A DNA stretch of 64,000 nucleotides from Sphingomonas oryzagri (lineage in GTDB: Bacteria > Pseudomonadota > Alphaproteobacteria > Sphingomonadales > Sphingomonadaceae): contig NZ_JARYGZ010000001.1 of NCBI RefSeq assembly GCF_029906645.1, positions 1,979,208-2,043,207 on the forward strand, in the 5' to 3' direction. Of this stretch, positions 49,781 through 60,354 are shown one piece after another (the stretch's first letter is position 1; each line of letters opens with the position of its first letter). The position numbers and the translations under genes are program-made. The notes beneath the pieces are model-generated. The model saw only the letters and a list, made by a program, of their open reading frames with translations, had not been told where the DNA came from and did no database searches.

Positions 49781-51448
49781 TCAGCCGAGGATGCCCGGCA
49801 GATCCAGCCCCTTCTCCCGCGCGCAGTCGATCGCGATGTCGTAGCCGGCATCGGCGTGGCGCATCACGCCGGTGGCGGGGTCGTTCCACAGCACGCGCTC
49901 CAGCCGCTTCGCCGCCTCGGGTGTGCCGTCTGCGACGATCACCATGCCGGCGTGCTGCGAATAGCCCATGCCGACGCCGCCGCCATGGTGGAGCGACACC
50001 CAGGTCGCGCCCGACGCGGTGTTGAGCAGCGCGTTGAGCAGCGGCCAGTCGGAAACGGCATCGGTGCCATCCTTCATCGCCTCGGTCTCGCGGTTGGGCG
50101 AGGCGACCGATCCGCTGTCGAGGTGATCGCGGCCGATCACCACGGGAGCCTTCAGTTCGCCGTTGGCCACCATCTCGTTGAAGGCAAGGCCAAGCCGGTG
50201 ACGGTCGCCCAGCCCGACCCAGCAGATCCGCGCGGGCAGGCCCTGGAAGTGGATCTTCTCGCGCGCCATGTCGAGCCAGCGGTGGAGATGCGCGTTGTCG
50301 GGCAGCAGTTCCTTTACCTTGGCGTCGGTCTTGTAGATGTCCTCGGGATCACCCGAGAGCGCCGCCCAGCGGAACGGCCCGATGCCCCGGCAGAAGAGCG
50401 GGCGGATGTAGGCGGGCACGAAGCCGGGGAAATCGAAGGCGTTCGCCACGCCCTCGTCCTTGGCAACCTGGCGGATGTTGTTGCCATAATCGACGGTCGG
50501 CACGCCGGCCTTCTGGAAATCGAGCATAGCCTGAACGTGGACGGCCATCGAGGCCTTGGCGGCCTTCGCCACCGCTTCCGGCTCGCGCTCGCGCCGTTCG
50601 ATCCAGTCCGCGACCGTCCAGCCGGCAGGAAGGTAGCCGTTGACCGGATCGTGGGCGGAGGTCTGGTCGGTCAGCAGGTCGGGTCGGATGCCGCGCCTGA
50701 ACATCTCGGGCAGCAGTTCAGCGGCGTTGCCGAGCAGGCCGACGGAGACCGGTTTCCCCTCGGCCTTCGCCGCCTCGATCATCGCCAGCGCCTCGTCTAT
50801 CGTGGTCGCGGACTTGTCGAGATAGCCGGTGCGCAGGCGCATCTCGATGCGGCTCGGCTGGCACTCGATCGCGAGGCAGGAAGCCCCCGCCATCACCGCC
50901 GCCAGCGGCTGCGCGCCGCCCATGCCGCCGAGGCCCGCCGTCAGCAGCCATTTGCCGGAAAGATCGCCGTCGTAGTGCTGGCGGCCCATCTCCACGAAGG
51001 TCTCGTAGGTGCCCTGCACGATGCCCTGCGTGCCGATGTAGATCCACGATCCGGCGGTCATCTGGCCGTACATGGCGAGGCCGCGCTTATCCAACTCGTT
51101 GAAATGCTCCCAGTTCGCCCATTTGGGCACGAGGTTGGAGTTGGCGATCAGCACGCGCGGCGCTTCGGGATGGGTGCGGAACACGCCGACCGGCTTGCCC
51201 GACTGGACGAGCAGGGTCTGGTCGCCTTCCAGCCGCTTCAGCGTCGCGACGATCGCGTCGAAGCTCTCCCAGTCGCGCGCGGCGCGGCCGATGCCGCCAT
51301 AGACGACCAGCTCCTCGGGCCGTTCGGCGACATCCGGGTGGAGGTTGTTCATCAGCATCCGCATCGGCGCTTCGGTCAGCCAGCTCTTCGCCGACAGTTC
51401 CGGGCCGGTGGGGGATTTGATGACGCGGCTGTTGTCGATGCGGCTCAT
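49781..51448 (-). CDS. hutU: Urocanate hydratase
   Basis: HutU converts urocanate to imidazolonepropionate with a tightly bound NAD. The family pattern begins '[20 protein letters not shown]', with '[20 protein letters not shown]', the nucleotide-binding '[20 protein letters not shown]' and the active-site Cys region '[20 protein letters not shown]'. The 555 residues are full length. ATG 51448 follows AAGGAGCGC; longer frames (to 52273) run into hutG and are rejected. It overlaps the hutG stop by four bases and is the last gene of hutIHGU. Confidence 0.97.
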   Translation of the reverse strand: MSRIDNSRVIKSPTGPELSAKSWLTEAPMRMLMNNLHPDVAERPEELVVYGGIGRAARDWESFDAIVATLKRLEGDQTLLVQSGKPVGVFRTHPEAPRVLIANSNLVPKWANWEHFNELDKRGLAMYGQMTAGSWIYIGTQGIVQGTYETFVEMGRQHYDGDLSGKWLLTAGLGGMGGAQPLAAVMAGASCLAIECQPSRIEMRLRTGYLDKSATTIDEALAMIEAAKAEGKPVSVGLLGNAAELLPEMFRRGIRPDLLTDQTSAHDPVNGYLPAGWTVADWIERREREPEAVAKAAKASMAVHVQAMLDFQKAGVPTVDYGNNIRQVAKDEGVANAFDFPGFVPAYIRPLFCRGIGPFRWAALSGDPEDIYKTDAKVKELLPDNAHLHRWLDMAREKIHFQGLPARICWVGLGDRHRLGLAFNEMVANGELKAPVVIGRDHLDSGSVASPNRETEAMKDGTDAVSDWPLLNALLNTASGATWVSLHHGGGVGMGYSQHAGMVIVADGTPEAAKRLERVLWNDPATGVMRHADAGYDIAIDCAREKGLDLPGILG

Positions 51449-52254
51449 GCGCGCTCCTTGGCAAAGGAAAGACAGGCTTCGAGAACCTGCTTGAGGATGG
51501 GCAGGATGGCGGGTTGGGGATCGATCGGGCTGGGCCAGTTGTCGGGGCCGGGGCGCTCCGGCTCGGCCATGTAGCCGCGCATCGAAAGCTCCATCTGGAT
51601 GGCATGGATGCCGTCGGCCGGGCGGCCATAATGGCGCGTCGTCCAGCCCCCTCGGAAGCGGCCGTCGAGGACGTGGCTGTGGCCGCTCGCGGCGCAGATC
51701 GCCTCCACCGCTTGCGCCAACGCAGGGTCGCAGGTCTCGCGATTGTTGGTGCCGATGTTGAACTGCGGCAGCTCGCCGCCAAACAGGCGCGGCACGTGGC
51801 TGCGGATCGAGTGCGCATCGTAGAGGACGACGTTGCGATGCTCGGTACGCAGCCGCATCAGTTCGGTGGCGAGCGCTTCGTGATAGGGATTGAAATAAGC
51901 AAGGCGGCGGCGATCGATCTCGGCCTCGTCCGGCCCGGCGCCGGAATAGAGCGACTCGCCATCGAACGTCTCGACAGGGCACAGGCCAGTGGTGGTCTGC
52001 CCCGGATAGAGCGACACGCCCGAGGGATCGCGGTTGCAGTCGATCACGCTGCGGGAATAGCGGGTGCGGACCGTCGTCGCGCCGAGATCGCAAGCGAAGG
52101 CGTAGAGACGGTCGATCCACCAGTCGGCATCCTTGCGGGCCAGCCAGGGGGAGACGAAGGCCCCCTCCAGCTCGGGCGGCAGATCGGTGCCGGTATGCGG
52201 GAAACCGACGACTAGCGGCGCGGTGCCGCGGTGGATGTCGAGGAAGCCCCTCAC
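51445..52254 (-). CDS. hutG: N-formylglutamate deformylase
   Basis: HutG hydrolyses N-formylglutamate to glutamate and formate, the last step of the five-step histidine pathway. It belongs to the FGase fold (269 residues): '[18 protein letters not shown]', '[20 protein letters not shown]', '[20 protein letters not shown]' and '[16 protein letters not shown]' are family motifs with metal-binding His/Glu residues. It starts with GTG 52254, overlapping the hutH stop by four bases. HutF encoded at 55079 supplies its substrate. Confidence 0.95.
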   Translation of the reverse strand: MRGFLDIHRGTAPLVVGFPHTGTDLPPELEGAFVSPWLARKDADWWIDRLYAFACDLGATTVRTRYSRSVIDCNRDPSGVSLYPGQTTTGLCPVETFDGESLYSGAGPDEAEIDRRRLAYFNPYHEALATELMRLRTEHRNVVLYDAHSIRSHVPRLFGGELPQFNIGTNNRETCDPALAQAVEAICAASGHSHVLDGRFRGGWTTRHYGRPADGIHAIQMELSMRGYMAEPERPGPDNWPSPIDPQPAILPILKQVLEACLSFAKERA

Positions 52255-53780
52255 CCCAGCCCCGGCAGGTCAAGCCCCGCCGCCTCGATCAGCGCGCCCG
52301 AGCGGACGAGGACGTTGGCCGCCTCCATGTCCGGGTGAAAATGGCGATCGTCGTCGAGATGCGGCACCACCTTGCGCAGCGTCGCGCGCGCCGCCTCCAG
52401 CGCTTCGCTGGAGAGCAGAGGCGCATGGAAATCGCAGCCCTGCACCGCCGCCAGCAACTCGATTCCGATCACGGCGGAGGCATTTTCCACCATGTCGAGC
52501 AGCCGCCGCGCGCCATGGGCGGCCATCGAGACATGATCCTCCTGATTGGCCGAGGTGGGGATCGAGTCGACACTCGCCGGAGTAGCCCGCTGCTTGTTCT
52601 CGGAGACCAAGGCAGCAGCCGTCACCTGCGGAATCATGAAGCCGGAGTTGAGGCCGGGCTTGGGCGTCAGGAAGGCCGGCAGACCCGACAGTGCCGGATC
52701 GACCAGCATCGCGATCCGCCGCTCGGCGATCGAGCCGATCTCGCAGACCGCCAGCGCGATCATGTCGGCAGCGAAGGCCACCGGCTCGGCGTGGAAATTG
52801 CCGCCCGACAGCGCCTCGTCGGCTTCGGGGAAGATCAAAGGATTGTCGGAGACGCCGTTGGCCTCGGTCTCCAGCGTCGCCGCCGCCTGGCGCAGCACGT
52901 CGAGCGCGGCACCCATCACCTGCGGCTGGCAGCGCAGGCAATAGGGATCCTGCACGCGAGCATCGCCGACGAGATGGCTCGCGCGGATCGCCGATCCCGC
53001 CATCAGGGTGCGCAGCGCGTCGGCCGTCTCGATCTGGCCGCGATGGCGGCGCAGCGCGTGGATGCGGTGATCGAACGGCGTGTCCGACCCCTTGGCCGCC
53101 TCGGTGGAGAGCGCGCCGGTCACCAGCGCCGACTGGAACAGCCGCTCCGCCCCGAACAATCCGGCGAGCGCATTGGCGGTGGAGAATTGCGTGCCGTTGA
53201 GGAGCGCCAGGCCCTCCTTCGGCCCGAGTTCCAGCGGCATTAGCCCGACCTCGCGCAGCGCCTCCTCAGCGGGCCAGCGCTTGCCGGCAACCATGATGTC
53301 TCCGACGCCGATCATTGCGGCCGCCATATGGGATAGCGGCGCGAGGTCTCCCGATGCGCCCACCGATCCCTGCGACGGGATTACCGGTGTGAGGCCGCGC
53401 ACCAGCATCGCCTCGATCAGCGTGACGGTCTCCGGCTTCACGCCCGAGGCGCCCTGGGCGAGGCTGGCGAGCTTCAGCGCCATCATCAGCCGCACCACCG
53501 GCACCGGCGAGGGCGCGCCCGTGCCCGCCGCATGGCTCAGCACGATGTTGCGCTGGAGCGTGGCGAGATCCTCGTCGCCGATCCGCACGCTGGCAAGTTT
53601 ACCGAAGCCGGTGTTGATCCCGTAGACCGGCTCACCCTTCGCCAGGATGCGCGCCACCGCCGCGGCGCTCTCGGCGATCACGGGAGCGGAAGAGGCATCG
53701 AGGCGCGGCGTCGCGCCGCGATAGATGGCGCGCCAGTCAGCCAGCGGGACGGCGCCGGGGATCAGGACGATGTCGGTCAA
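52251..53780 (-). CDS. hutH: Histidine ammonia-lyase
   Basis: HutH deaminates histidine to urocanate. The Ala-Ser-Gly of '[15 protein letters not shown]' cyclises to the MIO cofactor. '[15 protein letters not shown]' and '[20 protein letters not shown]' are further active-site segments, and '[11 protein letters not shown]' is the usual C-terminal signature. The start is TTG 53780, with GGAGAGG before it and a four-base overlap with hutI; an apparent 907-residue frame extends into hutI and is artefactual. The length of 509 residues is normal. Confidence 0.96.
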   Translation of the reverse strand: MTDIVLIPGAVPLADWRAIYRGATPRLDASSAPVIAESAAAVARILAKGEPVYGINTGFGKLASVRIGDEDLATLQRNIVLSHAAGTGAPSPVPVVRLMMALKLASLAQGASGVKPETVTLIEAMLVRGLTPVIPSQGSVGASGDLAPLSHMAAAMIGVGDIMVAGKRWPAEEALREVGLMPLELGPKEGLALLNGTQFSTANALAGLFGAERLFQSALVTGALSTEAAKGSDTPFDHRIHALRRHRGQIETADALRTLMAGSAIRASHLVGDARVQDPYCLRCQPQVMGAALDVLRQAAATLETEANGVSDNPLIFPEADEALSGGNFHAEPVAFAADMIALAVCEIGSIAERRIAMLVDPALSGLPAFLTPKPGLNSGFMIPQVTAAALVSENKQRATPASVDSIPTSANQEDHVSMAAHGARRLLDMVENASAVIGIELLAAVQGCDFHAPLLSSEALEAARATLRKVVPHLDDDRHFHPDMEAANVLVRSGALIEAAGLDLPGLG

Positions 53781-54979
53781 ATGCCTCTCCGGTAACGGGC
53801 ATGGAGCGGTCGTCCACCCATGCGATAGACGAGCTCCGCCGGGCTCTCGACATCCCACAATGCGATGTCGGCCCAGTGACCGGGCACCAGCGCGCCGACG
53901 TCGGCCAGCCCCAGCGCCTTCGCGGCGTTGCGGGTGGTGCCGGCCCAACATTCCGCGACGGTCATGCGGAACAGGGTCGCCGCCATGTTCATGGCGAGCA
54001 GCAGCGAGGTGAGCGGGCTGGTGCCCGGATTGCAGTCGGTCGCGATGGCGATCGGCACGCCGGCATCGCGCAGGCCCTGCACCGGCGGCAGTTTCGTCTC
54101 GCGGGTGAAGTAGAAGGCGCCGGGCAGCAGGGTCGCCACCGTGCCGCTCGCCGCCATCGCCGCGATGCCGTCGTCGTCCAGATATTCGAGATGGTCGGCG
54201 GACAGCGCGCCGTAGCGCGCGGCGAGCGCTGCGCCGTGGAGGTTGGAGAGTTGCTCGGCATGGAGCTTCACCGGCAGGGCGAGCGCGCGGGCGGCGGCGA
54301 ACACCCGTTCGGTCTGCGCAGGGGTGAAGCCGATCCCCTCGCAGAAGGCGTCGACCGCATCGATCAGCCCCTCGGCGGCGAGCGCGGGCAGCATCTCCTC
54401 GGTGACCAGCGCGACATACTCGTCGGCACGACCGGCATATTCGGGCGGCAGCGCGTGCGCGCCGAGGAAGGTGGTGCGTACCGTCACCCCGCAGCGCTCG
54501 CCGAGCGCACGGGTCGCGCGCAGCATCCGCCGCTCGCTCGCCAGTTCCAGCCCGTAGCCGGACTTGATCTCGACGGTGGTGACGCCATCGGCGATCAGCG
54601 CCTCCAGCCTTGGCAGGCTCGCAGCGACCAGTTGCTCCTCGCTCGCCTCGCGGGTGGCGCGCATGGTGGAGACGATGCCGCCCCCCGCCCGCGCGATTTC
54701 CTCGTAGCTGGCACCGGCGAGCCGCGCCTCCCACTCGCCCGCGCGGCTGCCACCATGGACGAGGTGCGTGTGGCAATCGATCAGGCCCGGCGTGAGCAGC
54801 CGCCCCTCGCAATCGATCACGCGAGTCGCGGTGAGATCGGGGGCGGCATCGGCGGCCCCGACGTAGACGATCCGCCCATTCTTCGCCGCGACAAGGCCCT
54901 GCGACACAACGGATTCGCCCGCCGCCCCGCCCGTCATGGTGAGCAGGGTCGCGCTGGTCCAGATCGTGTCGCAATCCAT
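53777..54979 (-). CDS. hutI: Imidazolonepropionase
   Basis: HutI opens imidazolonepropionate to N-formimidoyl-L-glutamate. It is an amidohydrolase with the metal motif in '[19 protein letters not shown]' and further ligands in '[13 protein letters not shown]', '[12 protein letters not shown]' and '[13 protein letters not shown]'. The chain has 400 residues. The frame continues upstream to 56386, over hutF, and is ignored; ATG 54979 is the start. It is the first gene of hutIHGU and begins 60 bases from the HutC-like site. Confidence 0.96.
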   Translation of the reverse strand: MDCDTIWTSATLLTMTGGAAGESVVSQGLVAAKNGRIVYVGAADAAPDLTATRVIDCEGRLLTPGLIDCHTHLVHGGSRAGEWEARLAGASYEEIARAGGGIVSTMRATREASEEQLVAASLPRLEALIADGVTTVEIKSGYGLELASERRMLRATRALGERCGVTVRTTFLGAHALPPEYAGRADEYVALVTEEMLPALAAEGLIDAVDAFCEGIGFTPAQTERVFAAARALALPVKLHAEQLSNLHGAALAARYGALSADHLEYLDDDGIAAMAASGTVATLLPGAFYFTRETKLPPVQGLRDAGVPIAIATDCNPGTSPLTSLLLAMNMAATLFRMTVAECWAGTTRNAAKALGLADVGALVPGHWADIALWDVESPAELVYRMGGRPLHARYRRGI

Positions 54980-55038
54980 TGCGGAGCCTATCGGAGCCTC
55001 TGGTGATGATGGGCGATCATTGCATCGACCACTCATTA

Positions 55039-55048
55039 TGTATAGACA
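55039..55048. promoter_or_regulatory. HutC-like operator
   Basis: TGTATAGACA is an imperfect inverted repeat (TGTAT/AGACA) in the 99-base space between hutI and hutF. HutC proteins bind TGTATA-type dyads in other proteobacteria. It lies in an AT-rich stretch and can cover both divergent promoters. Confidence 0.6.
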
Positions 55049-55078
55049 TTTTATCTCGGTCCCGGTCGGAGCCATCGC

Positions 55079-56443
55079 ATGTCGAGCCTGCGCCTGCATT
55101 TCGAATATGCGATGTTGCCGGACGGCTGGGTGCGCGATGTCGCGATCACCGTCGCCGAGGGCCGGATCGCGCGGATCGAGACCGGCATAGCGCCCGCTCC
55201 CGCCTACGAAACGCACGCGATCGGTCTGCCCGGCCTGCCCAACCTTCACTCCCATGCTTTCCAGCGCGGCATGGCTGGCCTCGCCGAGCGGCGCGGCGCG
55301 AGCGACGACAGCTTCTGGACGTGGCGTGAGGTGATGTACCGCTTCGTCGGCCGGATGGGTCCGGACGAGATGCGCGCGATCGCGGCGATGGCCTATCTGG
55401 AGATGCTGGAGGGCGGCTTCACCCGCGTCGGCGAGTTCCATTACCTCCACCATGCGCCGGACGGCACGCCTTACACCGATCCGGCCGAGATGGCGGCGGC
55501 GCTCGCAGGGGCGGCCGAGGAAACCGGGATCGCGCTCACCCTGCTGCCGGTCTTCTACGCGCACGCCGGCTTCGGCGGGCAGGCGCCGGGCGAGGGCCAG
55601 CGCCGCTTCCTCCACGACATCGACGGCTTCGCCCGCCTGCGCGCGCGATCGGCCGACGCGCTGGCGGCATTGCCTGATGCGGTGACCGGCCTCGCCCCCC
55701 ATTCGCTGCGCGCCGTTACGCCCGAGGAACTGGCGGCGCTGGTCGCGATGGCGGAACCATGCGCACCGATCCACATCCACATTGCCGAACAGCAGAAGGA
55801 GGTGCGCGACTGCCTCGCCTGGTCGGGTGCGCGGCCGGTCGGATGGCTGCTCGATCATGCGCCGGTCGACGCACGCTGGTGCCTCGTCCACGCCACCCAC
55901 ATGACCGAAACCGAGACGCTGGCCATGGCCGGGAGCGGCGCCGTCGCCGGTCTCTGCCCGATCACCGAGGCCAATCTCGGCGACGGCTTGTTCCCGATGC
56001 GCGACTTTCTCGGCAAAGGCGGCGCCTACGGCATCGGCAGCGATTCCAACGTGCTGATCGACGCGGCGGAGGAGATGCGGCTGCTCGAATATGGTCAGCG
56101 CCTCGCCCACCAGTCGCGCAACGACCTCGCGACCGGGGCGGGCGGCAGCACCGGCGGCGCTATCCTTCGCGCGGTGCTGGCGGGCGGGGGGCAGGCGCTG
56201 GGCGCGCGATCGGCGCTGGCCGTGGGCTGTGCGGCGGATATCGTCAGCCTCGACGCCGATCACCCGGCCCTGATCGCGCGCGAGGGCGACGCCTGGCTCG
56301 ACGGCTGGATCTTCGCCGCCCGGCGCGGCGCGGTCGACACCGTGTGGCGTCGCGGGCGGAAGGTCGTCTCCGGCGGCCGCCACCACGCCCGTGACGCGAT
56401 CGTCGCGCGCTACCGCACAGCCCTAACCGGCCTGCTCCAGTGA
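55079..56443 (+). CDS. hutF: Formimidoylglutamate deiminase
   Basis: HutF converts N-formimidoyl-glutamate to N-formylglutamate and ammonia, so this organism uses the five-step route with HutG. It is an amidohydrolase of 454 residues: '[19 protein letters not shown]' holds the metal His pair, and '[19 protein letters not shown]', '[12 protein letters not shown]' and '[20 protein letters not shown]' contain further ligands and the catalytic Asp. It is divergent from hutIHGU and overlaps the hutC start by four bases. Confidence 0.95.
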   Translation: MSSLRLHFEYAMLPDGWVRDVAITVAEGRIARIETGIAPAPAYETHAIGLPGLPNLHSHAFQRGMAGLAERRGASDDSFWTWREVMYRFVGRMGPDEMRAIAAMAYLEMLEGGFTRVGEFHYLHHAPDGTPYTDPAEMAAALAGAAEETGIALTLLPVFYAHAGFGGQAPGEGQRRFLHDIDGFARLRARSADALAALPDAVTGLAPHSLRAVTPEELAALVAMAEPCAPIHIHIAEQQKEVRDCLAWSGARPVGWLLDHAPVDARWCLVHATHMTETETLAMAGSGAVAGLCPITEANLGDGLFPMRDFLGKGGAYGIGSDSNVLIDAAEEMRLLEYGQRLAHQSRNDLATGAGGSTGGAILRAVLAGGGQALGARSALAVGCAADIVSLDADHPALIAREGDAWLDGWIFAARRGAVDTVWRRGRKVVSGGRHHARDAIVARYRTALTGLLQ

Positions 56444-57144
56444 AGCCCGCGCCGCTCCACGAGCGCATCCGCGCCGAGATCGAGGGCGCGATCCTCTCGG
56501 GCGCGCTGGCGCCGGGCAGCCGCATTCCCTCCGAGCTGGAGCTGATGGGCGAATATGGCTGCGCGCGGATGACGGTCAACAAGGCGCTCTCCGCGCTCGC
56601 CGCCGCCGGGCTGGTGTCACGGCGCAAGCGGGCGGGCACGGTGGTCGCGCATCGCCGCACCGAATCGATGGTTCTCGACGTGCCGGACCTCGCGGTCGAG
56701 ATGGCGGCGCGGGGGCAGGCCTATCGCTACGCGCCGGTCGAGCGGCGGGTGATCGAGGGCGGCGCCATCCCGCTCCCCGGATCGGGCCGTACCCTGTTCG
56801 TCAGCGGCGTCCACCATGCCGACGACGTGCCGCTCGCCTACGAGGAGCGCTGGATCAGCCTGGAAGCGGTGCCGGAGATCGAGGCGGCGGACTTCGCCGA
56901 CATGCCCCCCGGCTCGTGGCTGCTACGCCACATCCCCTGGACAGAAGCCGAGAACCGCATCGGTGCGGAAGCGGCCGACCGCGCCTGCGCCGCACATCTG
57001 CGCATCGCGCCCGCCGCCGCCTGCCTGACGATCGAGCGGCGCACGTGGCGGGGAGAAGAGAGCATCACCTTCGTCCGCCAGCATTTCGTCGCCGGCCGCT
57101 ATGCGCTCACCGCCCGCTTCGGAGCCGGCACAGCCAGCGCCTGA
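56440..57144 (+). CDS. hutC: Histidine utilisation repressor HutC (GntR family)
   Basis: A GntR/HutC-subfamily repressor of 234 residues. The N-terminal winged helix reads 'SRIPSELELMGEYGCARMTV' followed by 'NKALSALAAAGLVSRRKRAG', and the UTRA effector domain (about residues 90-230) binds urocanate. Its start is GTG 56440 inside the hutF stop region. As part of the hut locus next to a TGTATAGACA site, the assignment to HutC is strong; it would repress both hut operons until urocanate accumulates. Confidence 0.93.
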   Translation: MKPAPLHERIRAEIEGAILSGALAPGSRIPSELELMGEYGCARMTVNKALSALAAAGLVSRRKRAGTVVAHRRTESMVLDVPDLAVEMAARGQAYRYAPVERRVIEGGAIPLPGSGRTLFVSGVHHADDVPLAYEERWISLEAVPEIEAADFADMPPGSWLLRHIPWTEAENRIGAEAADRACAAHLRIAPAAACLTIERRTWRGEESITFVRQHFVAGRYALTARFGAGTASA

Positions 57145-57182
57145 CCGTGCGTCGTTACAGCCTTGGTAACCATGTCCGGCGC

Positions 57183-58739
57183 ATGGTCCTGCCCATGAGC
57201 GTCCCGCAGACCGGACCGGATATCCCGCGCCCATACCCCCGGCCAGGTGGCATCGCGCTGACCTGGCTGGCGGCGGCGTTGCTCGCGATGGCGGCGATCG
57301 GAAACCTGCTGCTGCCAGCCTTCCTCGGCCTGTCACCGATGCTCGACGCGCTGCTCGTCATCGTCGGTGTAGCGGCGATCGGCTGGGTGAGCGTCCCTCG
57401 CCCGGACATGTACGCCGAACGGATCGACGGCAGGACGATCCTCGCCTGCCTCGCCATCGCCTGCGCACTGCTCCTGCTCGGGGGCGAGGGCCGGCTGCTC
57501 TCCGCACCGACCGACTGGCGCGTGCGCGACGCGGTGCTCGTCGATCTGGGGAGCCACGCCTGGCCCTTCCATTACGCCCTGCCGGAAGGCCCCGCGATGC
57601 TGCGCGCGCCGCTGGGCATGTACCTGTTGCCCGCGCTGGCCGGTGCCGCCGGGCAGCGCGCGCTCGATATCGCCCTGCTCGTCCAGAATGTGGTGATGCT
57701 GGGGCTGATGCTGGCGCTGGCTTCGTCGCTGTTCGCGCCGGGCCGCGCGCGACGGATCGCGCTGGCGACGCTCATCCTGTTCAGCGGCTTCGACATCATC
57801 GGCACGCTGGCGATGCGCTGGGCCGGCCGCCCCGCCCCCTTCTTCCACATGGAGAATTGGGCGCCCGGATCCCAATATACCGCGCTGTTCACCCAGATGA
57901 GCTGGTCACCCCAGCATGCGATCGCCGGCTGGGGATGCGCGCTGTTCTTCCTGCTCTGGCAGCAGCGCAAGCTGCCGATCGGCGGCCTCGCGGCGGCGGT
58001 GCCGCTCTTCGCCTTCTGGTCGCCTGTCGCAGCGGCGGGGGCGCTACCCTTCGCGCTCCTCGCGGCGCTCCGCGGAGGGCGGGCGATCCGCCTGCGCGAC
58101 GTCGCGGCCGGCTTGATCGCCGTGCTGATCATCTTCCCCGCGCTGATCTATCAGCATGCCGGGTCGGCGAGCGTCGCATCGGGCCGCAATCCGATCGAAC
58201 CGGCCATCTACGCGCTGGCGTTGGCGATCGAGGTGCTGCCCCTCACCCTCCCCGCCTTGCTGCTGCGCGGACCGAGCCGCTTCGGCCGCAATGCGCTTCT
58301 GCTGGCGCTGGCGATGCTGCTGCTCGCCCCTCTCTGGCGGGTCGGGCTCTGGAAGGATTTCCAGATGCGGATCACCATCGTGCCGCTGATCGTCACCGCC
58401 GCCGCCTTCGCCGACCTGCTGGCGCGCGCAAAGGCCGGTGGCAACCGTCGCATCGTCGCCCTGCTCGTGACCATCCTCGCGATCGGATCGCTGACGGTGG
58501 TCTCCGAACTGTTCCCCGAAGTCACCATGCGTGCGGCCCCGGCGCCGCGCTGCTCGCTGATCGGCGTCTGGTATCGCCAGCCCGCCGACATCCGGACGGG
58601 GCCGCCCAATACCTATATCGCGCCCGTCCGCGCCATGCCGGCGATGATGCGGATGCCAGCGAAATCGGTAATCGACCCGGCTCGCGATCCGCAGGAATGC
58701 TGGAGCCGCCCCTGGTTCACACCGGCATGGATCGACTGA
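57183..58739 (+). CDS. Polytopic membrane protein of unknown function
   Basis: A 518-residue integral membrane protein with 10-12 hydrophobic segments spread through its length ('ALTWLAAALLAMAAIGNLLL', 'VQNVVMLGLMLALASSLFA', 'IVPLIVTAAAFADLLARA' and others). The layout suggests a GT-C-like or PMT-related fold: a large loop after the first helices ('LVDLGSHAWPFHYALPEG', 'HMENWAPGSQYTALFTQMSW') would be periplasmic. No motif identifies a substrate. ATG 57183 or 57195 is the start. Its 3' end overlaps the convergent aidB-like gene by 23 bases. Confidence 0.75.
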   Translation: MVLPMSVPQTGPDIPRPYPRPGGIALTWLAAALLAMAAIGNLLLPAFLGLSPMLDALLVIVGVAAIGWVSVPRPDMYAERIDGRTILACLAIACALLLLGGEGRLLSAPTDWRVRDAVLVDLGSHAWPFHYALPEGPAMLRAPLGMYLLPALAGAAGQRALDIALLVQNVVMLGLMLALASSLFAPGRARRIALATLILFSGFDIIGTLAMRWAGRPAPFFHMENWAPGSQYTALFTQMSWSPQHAIAGWGCALFFLLWQQRKLPIGGLAAAVPLFAFWSPVAAAGALPFALLAALRGGRAIRLRDVAAGLIAVLIIFPALIYQHAGSASVASGRNPIEPAIYALALAIEVLPLTLPALLLRGPSRFGRNALLLALAMLLLAPLWRVGLWKDFQMRITIVPLIVTAAAFADLLARAKAGGNRRIVALLVTILAIGSLTVVSELFPEVTMRAAPAPRCSLIGVWYRQPADIRTGPPNTYIAPVRAMPAMMRMPAKSVIDPARDPQECWSRPWFTPAWID

Positions 58740-60336
58740 CGATCGCGGGGACATCCACCGCGATATCAAACGCGCCATAGGCCGAGCCACGCGGCGCGAA
58801 GCGGAGACGGCAGAAAGCCTCGGCCAGCGGATTGTCCCATTGCAGCAGGACGGCCGCCTGCACCGCGAGCGCCAGTTTCTCCACGAGCAGACGGGCGCGG
58901 CCTTCGTCGGCGCTGAAATCGAGCTCGCGCAGCCAGGCATCGTAGAACCTGTCCCGCCCCCGCACGCCGTCGAGGAAGGCACGCAACGCCGCAACGCCCT
59001 CCGGCTCTCGCGCCAAGCCGCGCAGCATGTCGAGCGCGATGACGTTGCCCGATCCCTCCCAGATCGCATTGAGCGGGGACTGGCGGAACAGGCGCGGCAT
59101 CGGGCCGGTCTCGATGTAGCCGGCGCCGCCGTGGCACTCCATGGCCTCGTTCACCAGGCCAGGCGCGCGCTTGCACACCCAGTATTTGGCGATCGGGGTC
59201 AGCAACCGGGCAAGCGGATCATTATCGTCGAACGCCTGAGCGATCCGCAGCGACAGCGCGGTCGCCGCCTCGCTCTCCACGGCCATGTCGGCAAGCACCG
59301 CCGCCATCGCCGGCTGATCGACGAGCCGTTTCTGGAAAGCCGATCGGTGCGCGGTGTGCCACAGCGCCTGCGCCATCGCCGCGCGCATCTGCCCGGCCGA
59401 TCCCACCACGCAATCGAGCCGGGTGTGCTGCACCATGCGGATGATCGTGGCGACGCCCCGCCCCTCCTCGCCGATCCGCCGGGCGAGCGCGCCGTGATAT
59501 TCGACCTCGGAGGATGCGTTGGACCTGTCGCCCATCTTGTCCTTCAGCCGCACGATGCGGAAGCCCGCATTGCGAGCGTCGCCGGGCAGCCAGCGCGGCA
59601 GCAGAAAGCAGGTGAGGCCGCCCTGCGCATAAGCCAGCGTCAGAAAGGCATCGCACATCGGCGCCGAGCAGAACCATTTGTGGCCGGTGAGGCGATACCA
59701 GCCCTCGCCATCCGTGACCGGCTCGGCCCGCGTGGTGTTGGCGCGAACGTCGGAACCGCCCTGCTTCTCGGTCATCGCCATGCCGATGGTGACGCCCGCT
59801 TTCTCGCGCGCCGGGCGGACGGCGGGATCGTAGCGGCCCGCGGTGACGCGCGGCACCCACTCGTCGCGCACCGCCGGCTCGACCGAGAGCGCCGGCACCG
59901 ACGCATAGGTCATCGTCATCGGGCAGCTGGTTCCCGCATCCGGCTGTCCGGTGAGGAACAAGGTCGCGACATGGGCGACGTGACCTGCGGGTGTGCCGTC
60001 CCACGCGACGCTGGCGACACCCGCACCGAGGCCGAAATCCATCAGCTGATGATAGGCCGGATGGAAGCGGACCTCGTCGATGCGGCGCCCCCAGCGATCG
60101 TGCGTATCGAGTTCCGGGGTATGGCGGTTTGCCTCGACGCCCCAGCCGATCACTTCGGACGAACCAGCACGGCGGCCAATAACGCCCAGTCGTTCCGCAT
60201 GGCGCGCACCGCCCGCTTTGCCTACCGCATCGGCCAGCGCCCGGTCCGTCGCGAAGAGGTCGATCTCCTCGAACGGCGGCGGCTGGTTGGTGACCTCATG
60301 CGTATCGAGATCGGCGATCGGATCGAGCGTGGCCAT
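58717..60336 (-). CDS. AidB-like acyl-CoA dehydrogenase
   Basis: An FAD-dependent acyl-CoA dehydrogenase of the AidB subfamily (539 residues). 'ATHEVTNQPPPFEEIDLF'-type N-terminus, 'GMAMTEKQGGSDVRANTTRA', 'LTGHKWFCSAPMCDAFLTLA' and 'MECHGGAGYIETGPMPRLFR' with 'NAIWEGSGNVIALDMLRGL' are AidB/isovaleryl-CoA dehydrogenase-like motifs. E. coli AidB belongs to the adaptive response to alkylating agents and binds DNA; whether this one does is unknown. AGGGGAGC precedes the ATG. It is unrelated to the hut genes and converges on the membrane protein gene. Confidence 0.9.
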   Translation of the reverse strand: MATLDPIADLDTHEVTNQPPPFEEIDLFATDRALADAVGKAGGARHAERLGVIGRRAGSSEVIGWGVEANRHTPELDTHDRWGRRIDEVRFHPAYHQLMDFGLGAGVASVAWDGTPAGHVAHVATLFLTGQPDAGTSCPMTMTYASVPALSVEPAVRDEWVPRVTAGRYDPAVRPAREKAGVTIGMAMTEKQGGSDVRANTTRAEPVTDGEGWYRLTGHKWFCSAPMCDAFLTLAYAQGGLTCFLLPRWLPGDARNAGFRIVRLKDKMGDRSNASSEVEYHGALARRIGEEGRGVATIIRMVQHTRLDCVVGSAGQMRAAMAQALWHTAHRSAFQKRLVDQPAMAAVLADMAVESEAATALSLRIAQAFDDNDPLARLLTPIAKYWVCKRAPGLVNEAMECHGGAGYIETGPMPRLFRQSPLNAIWEGSGNVIALDMLRGLAREPEGVAALRAFLDGVRGRDRFYDAWLRELDFSADEGRARLLVEKLALAVQAAVLLQWDNPLAEAFCRLRFAPRGSAYGAFDIAVDVPAIVSRSMPV

Positions 60337-60354
60337 GGTGCTCCCCTAGCACAG

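Noticed and set aside
49856-51574. Open frame of 572 codons on the plus strand opposite hutU
   Set aside because: hutU is certain by motif. The antisense product is low-complexity and without recognisable domains.
52251-54974. Extension of hutH to 907 residues
   Set aside because: Family similarity begins at TTG 53780, which has a Shine-Dalgarno sequence; the rest is another frame of hutI.
53777-56386. Extension of hutI to 869 residues through the hutF region
   Set aside because: hutF on the opposite strand is well defined, and homology of hutI begins at [13 protein letters not shown] (54979); the extension crosses the HutC-like operator.
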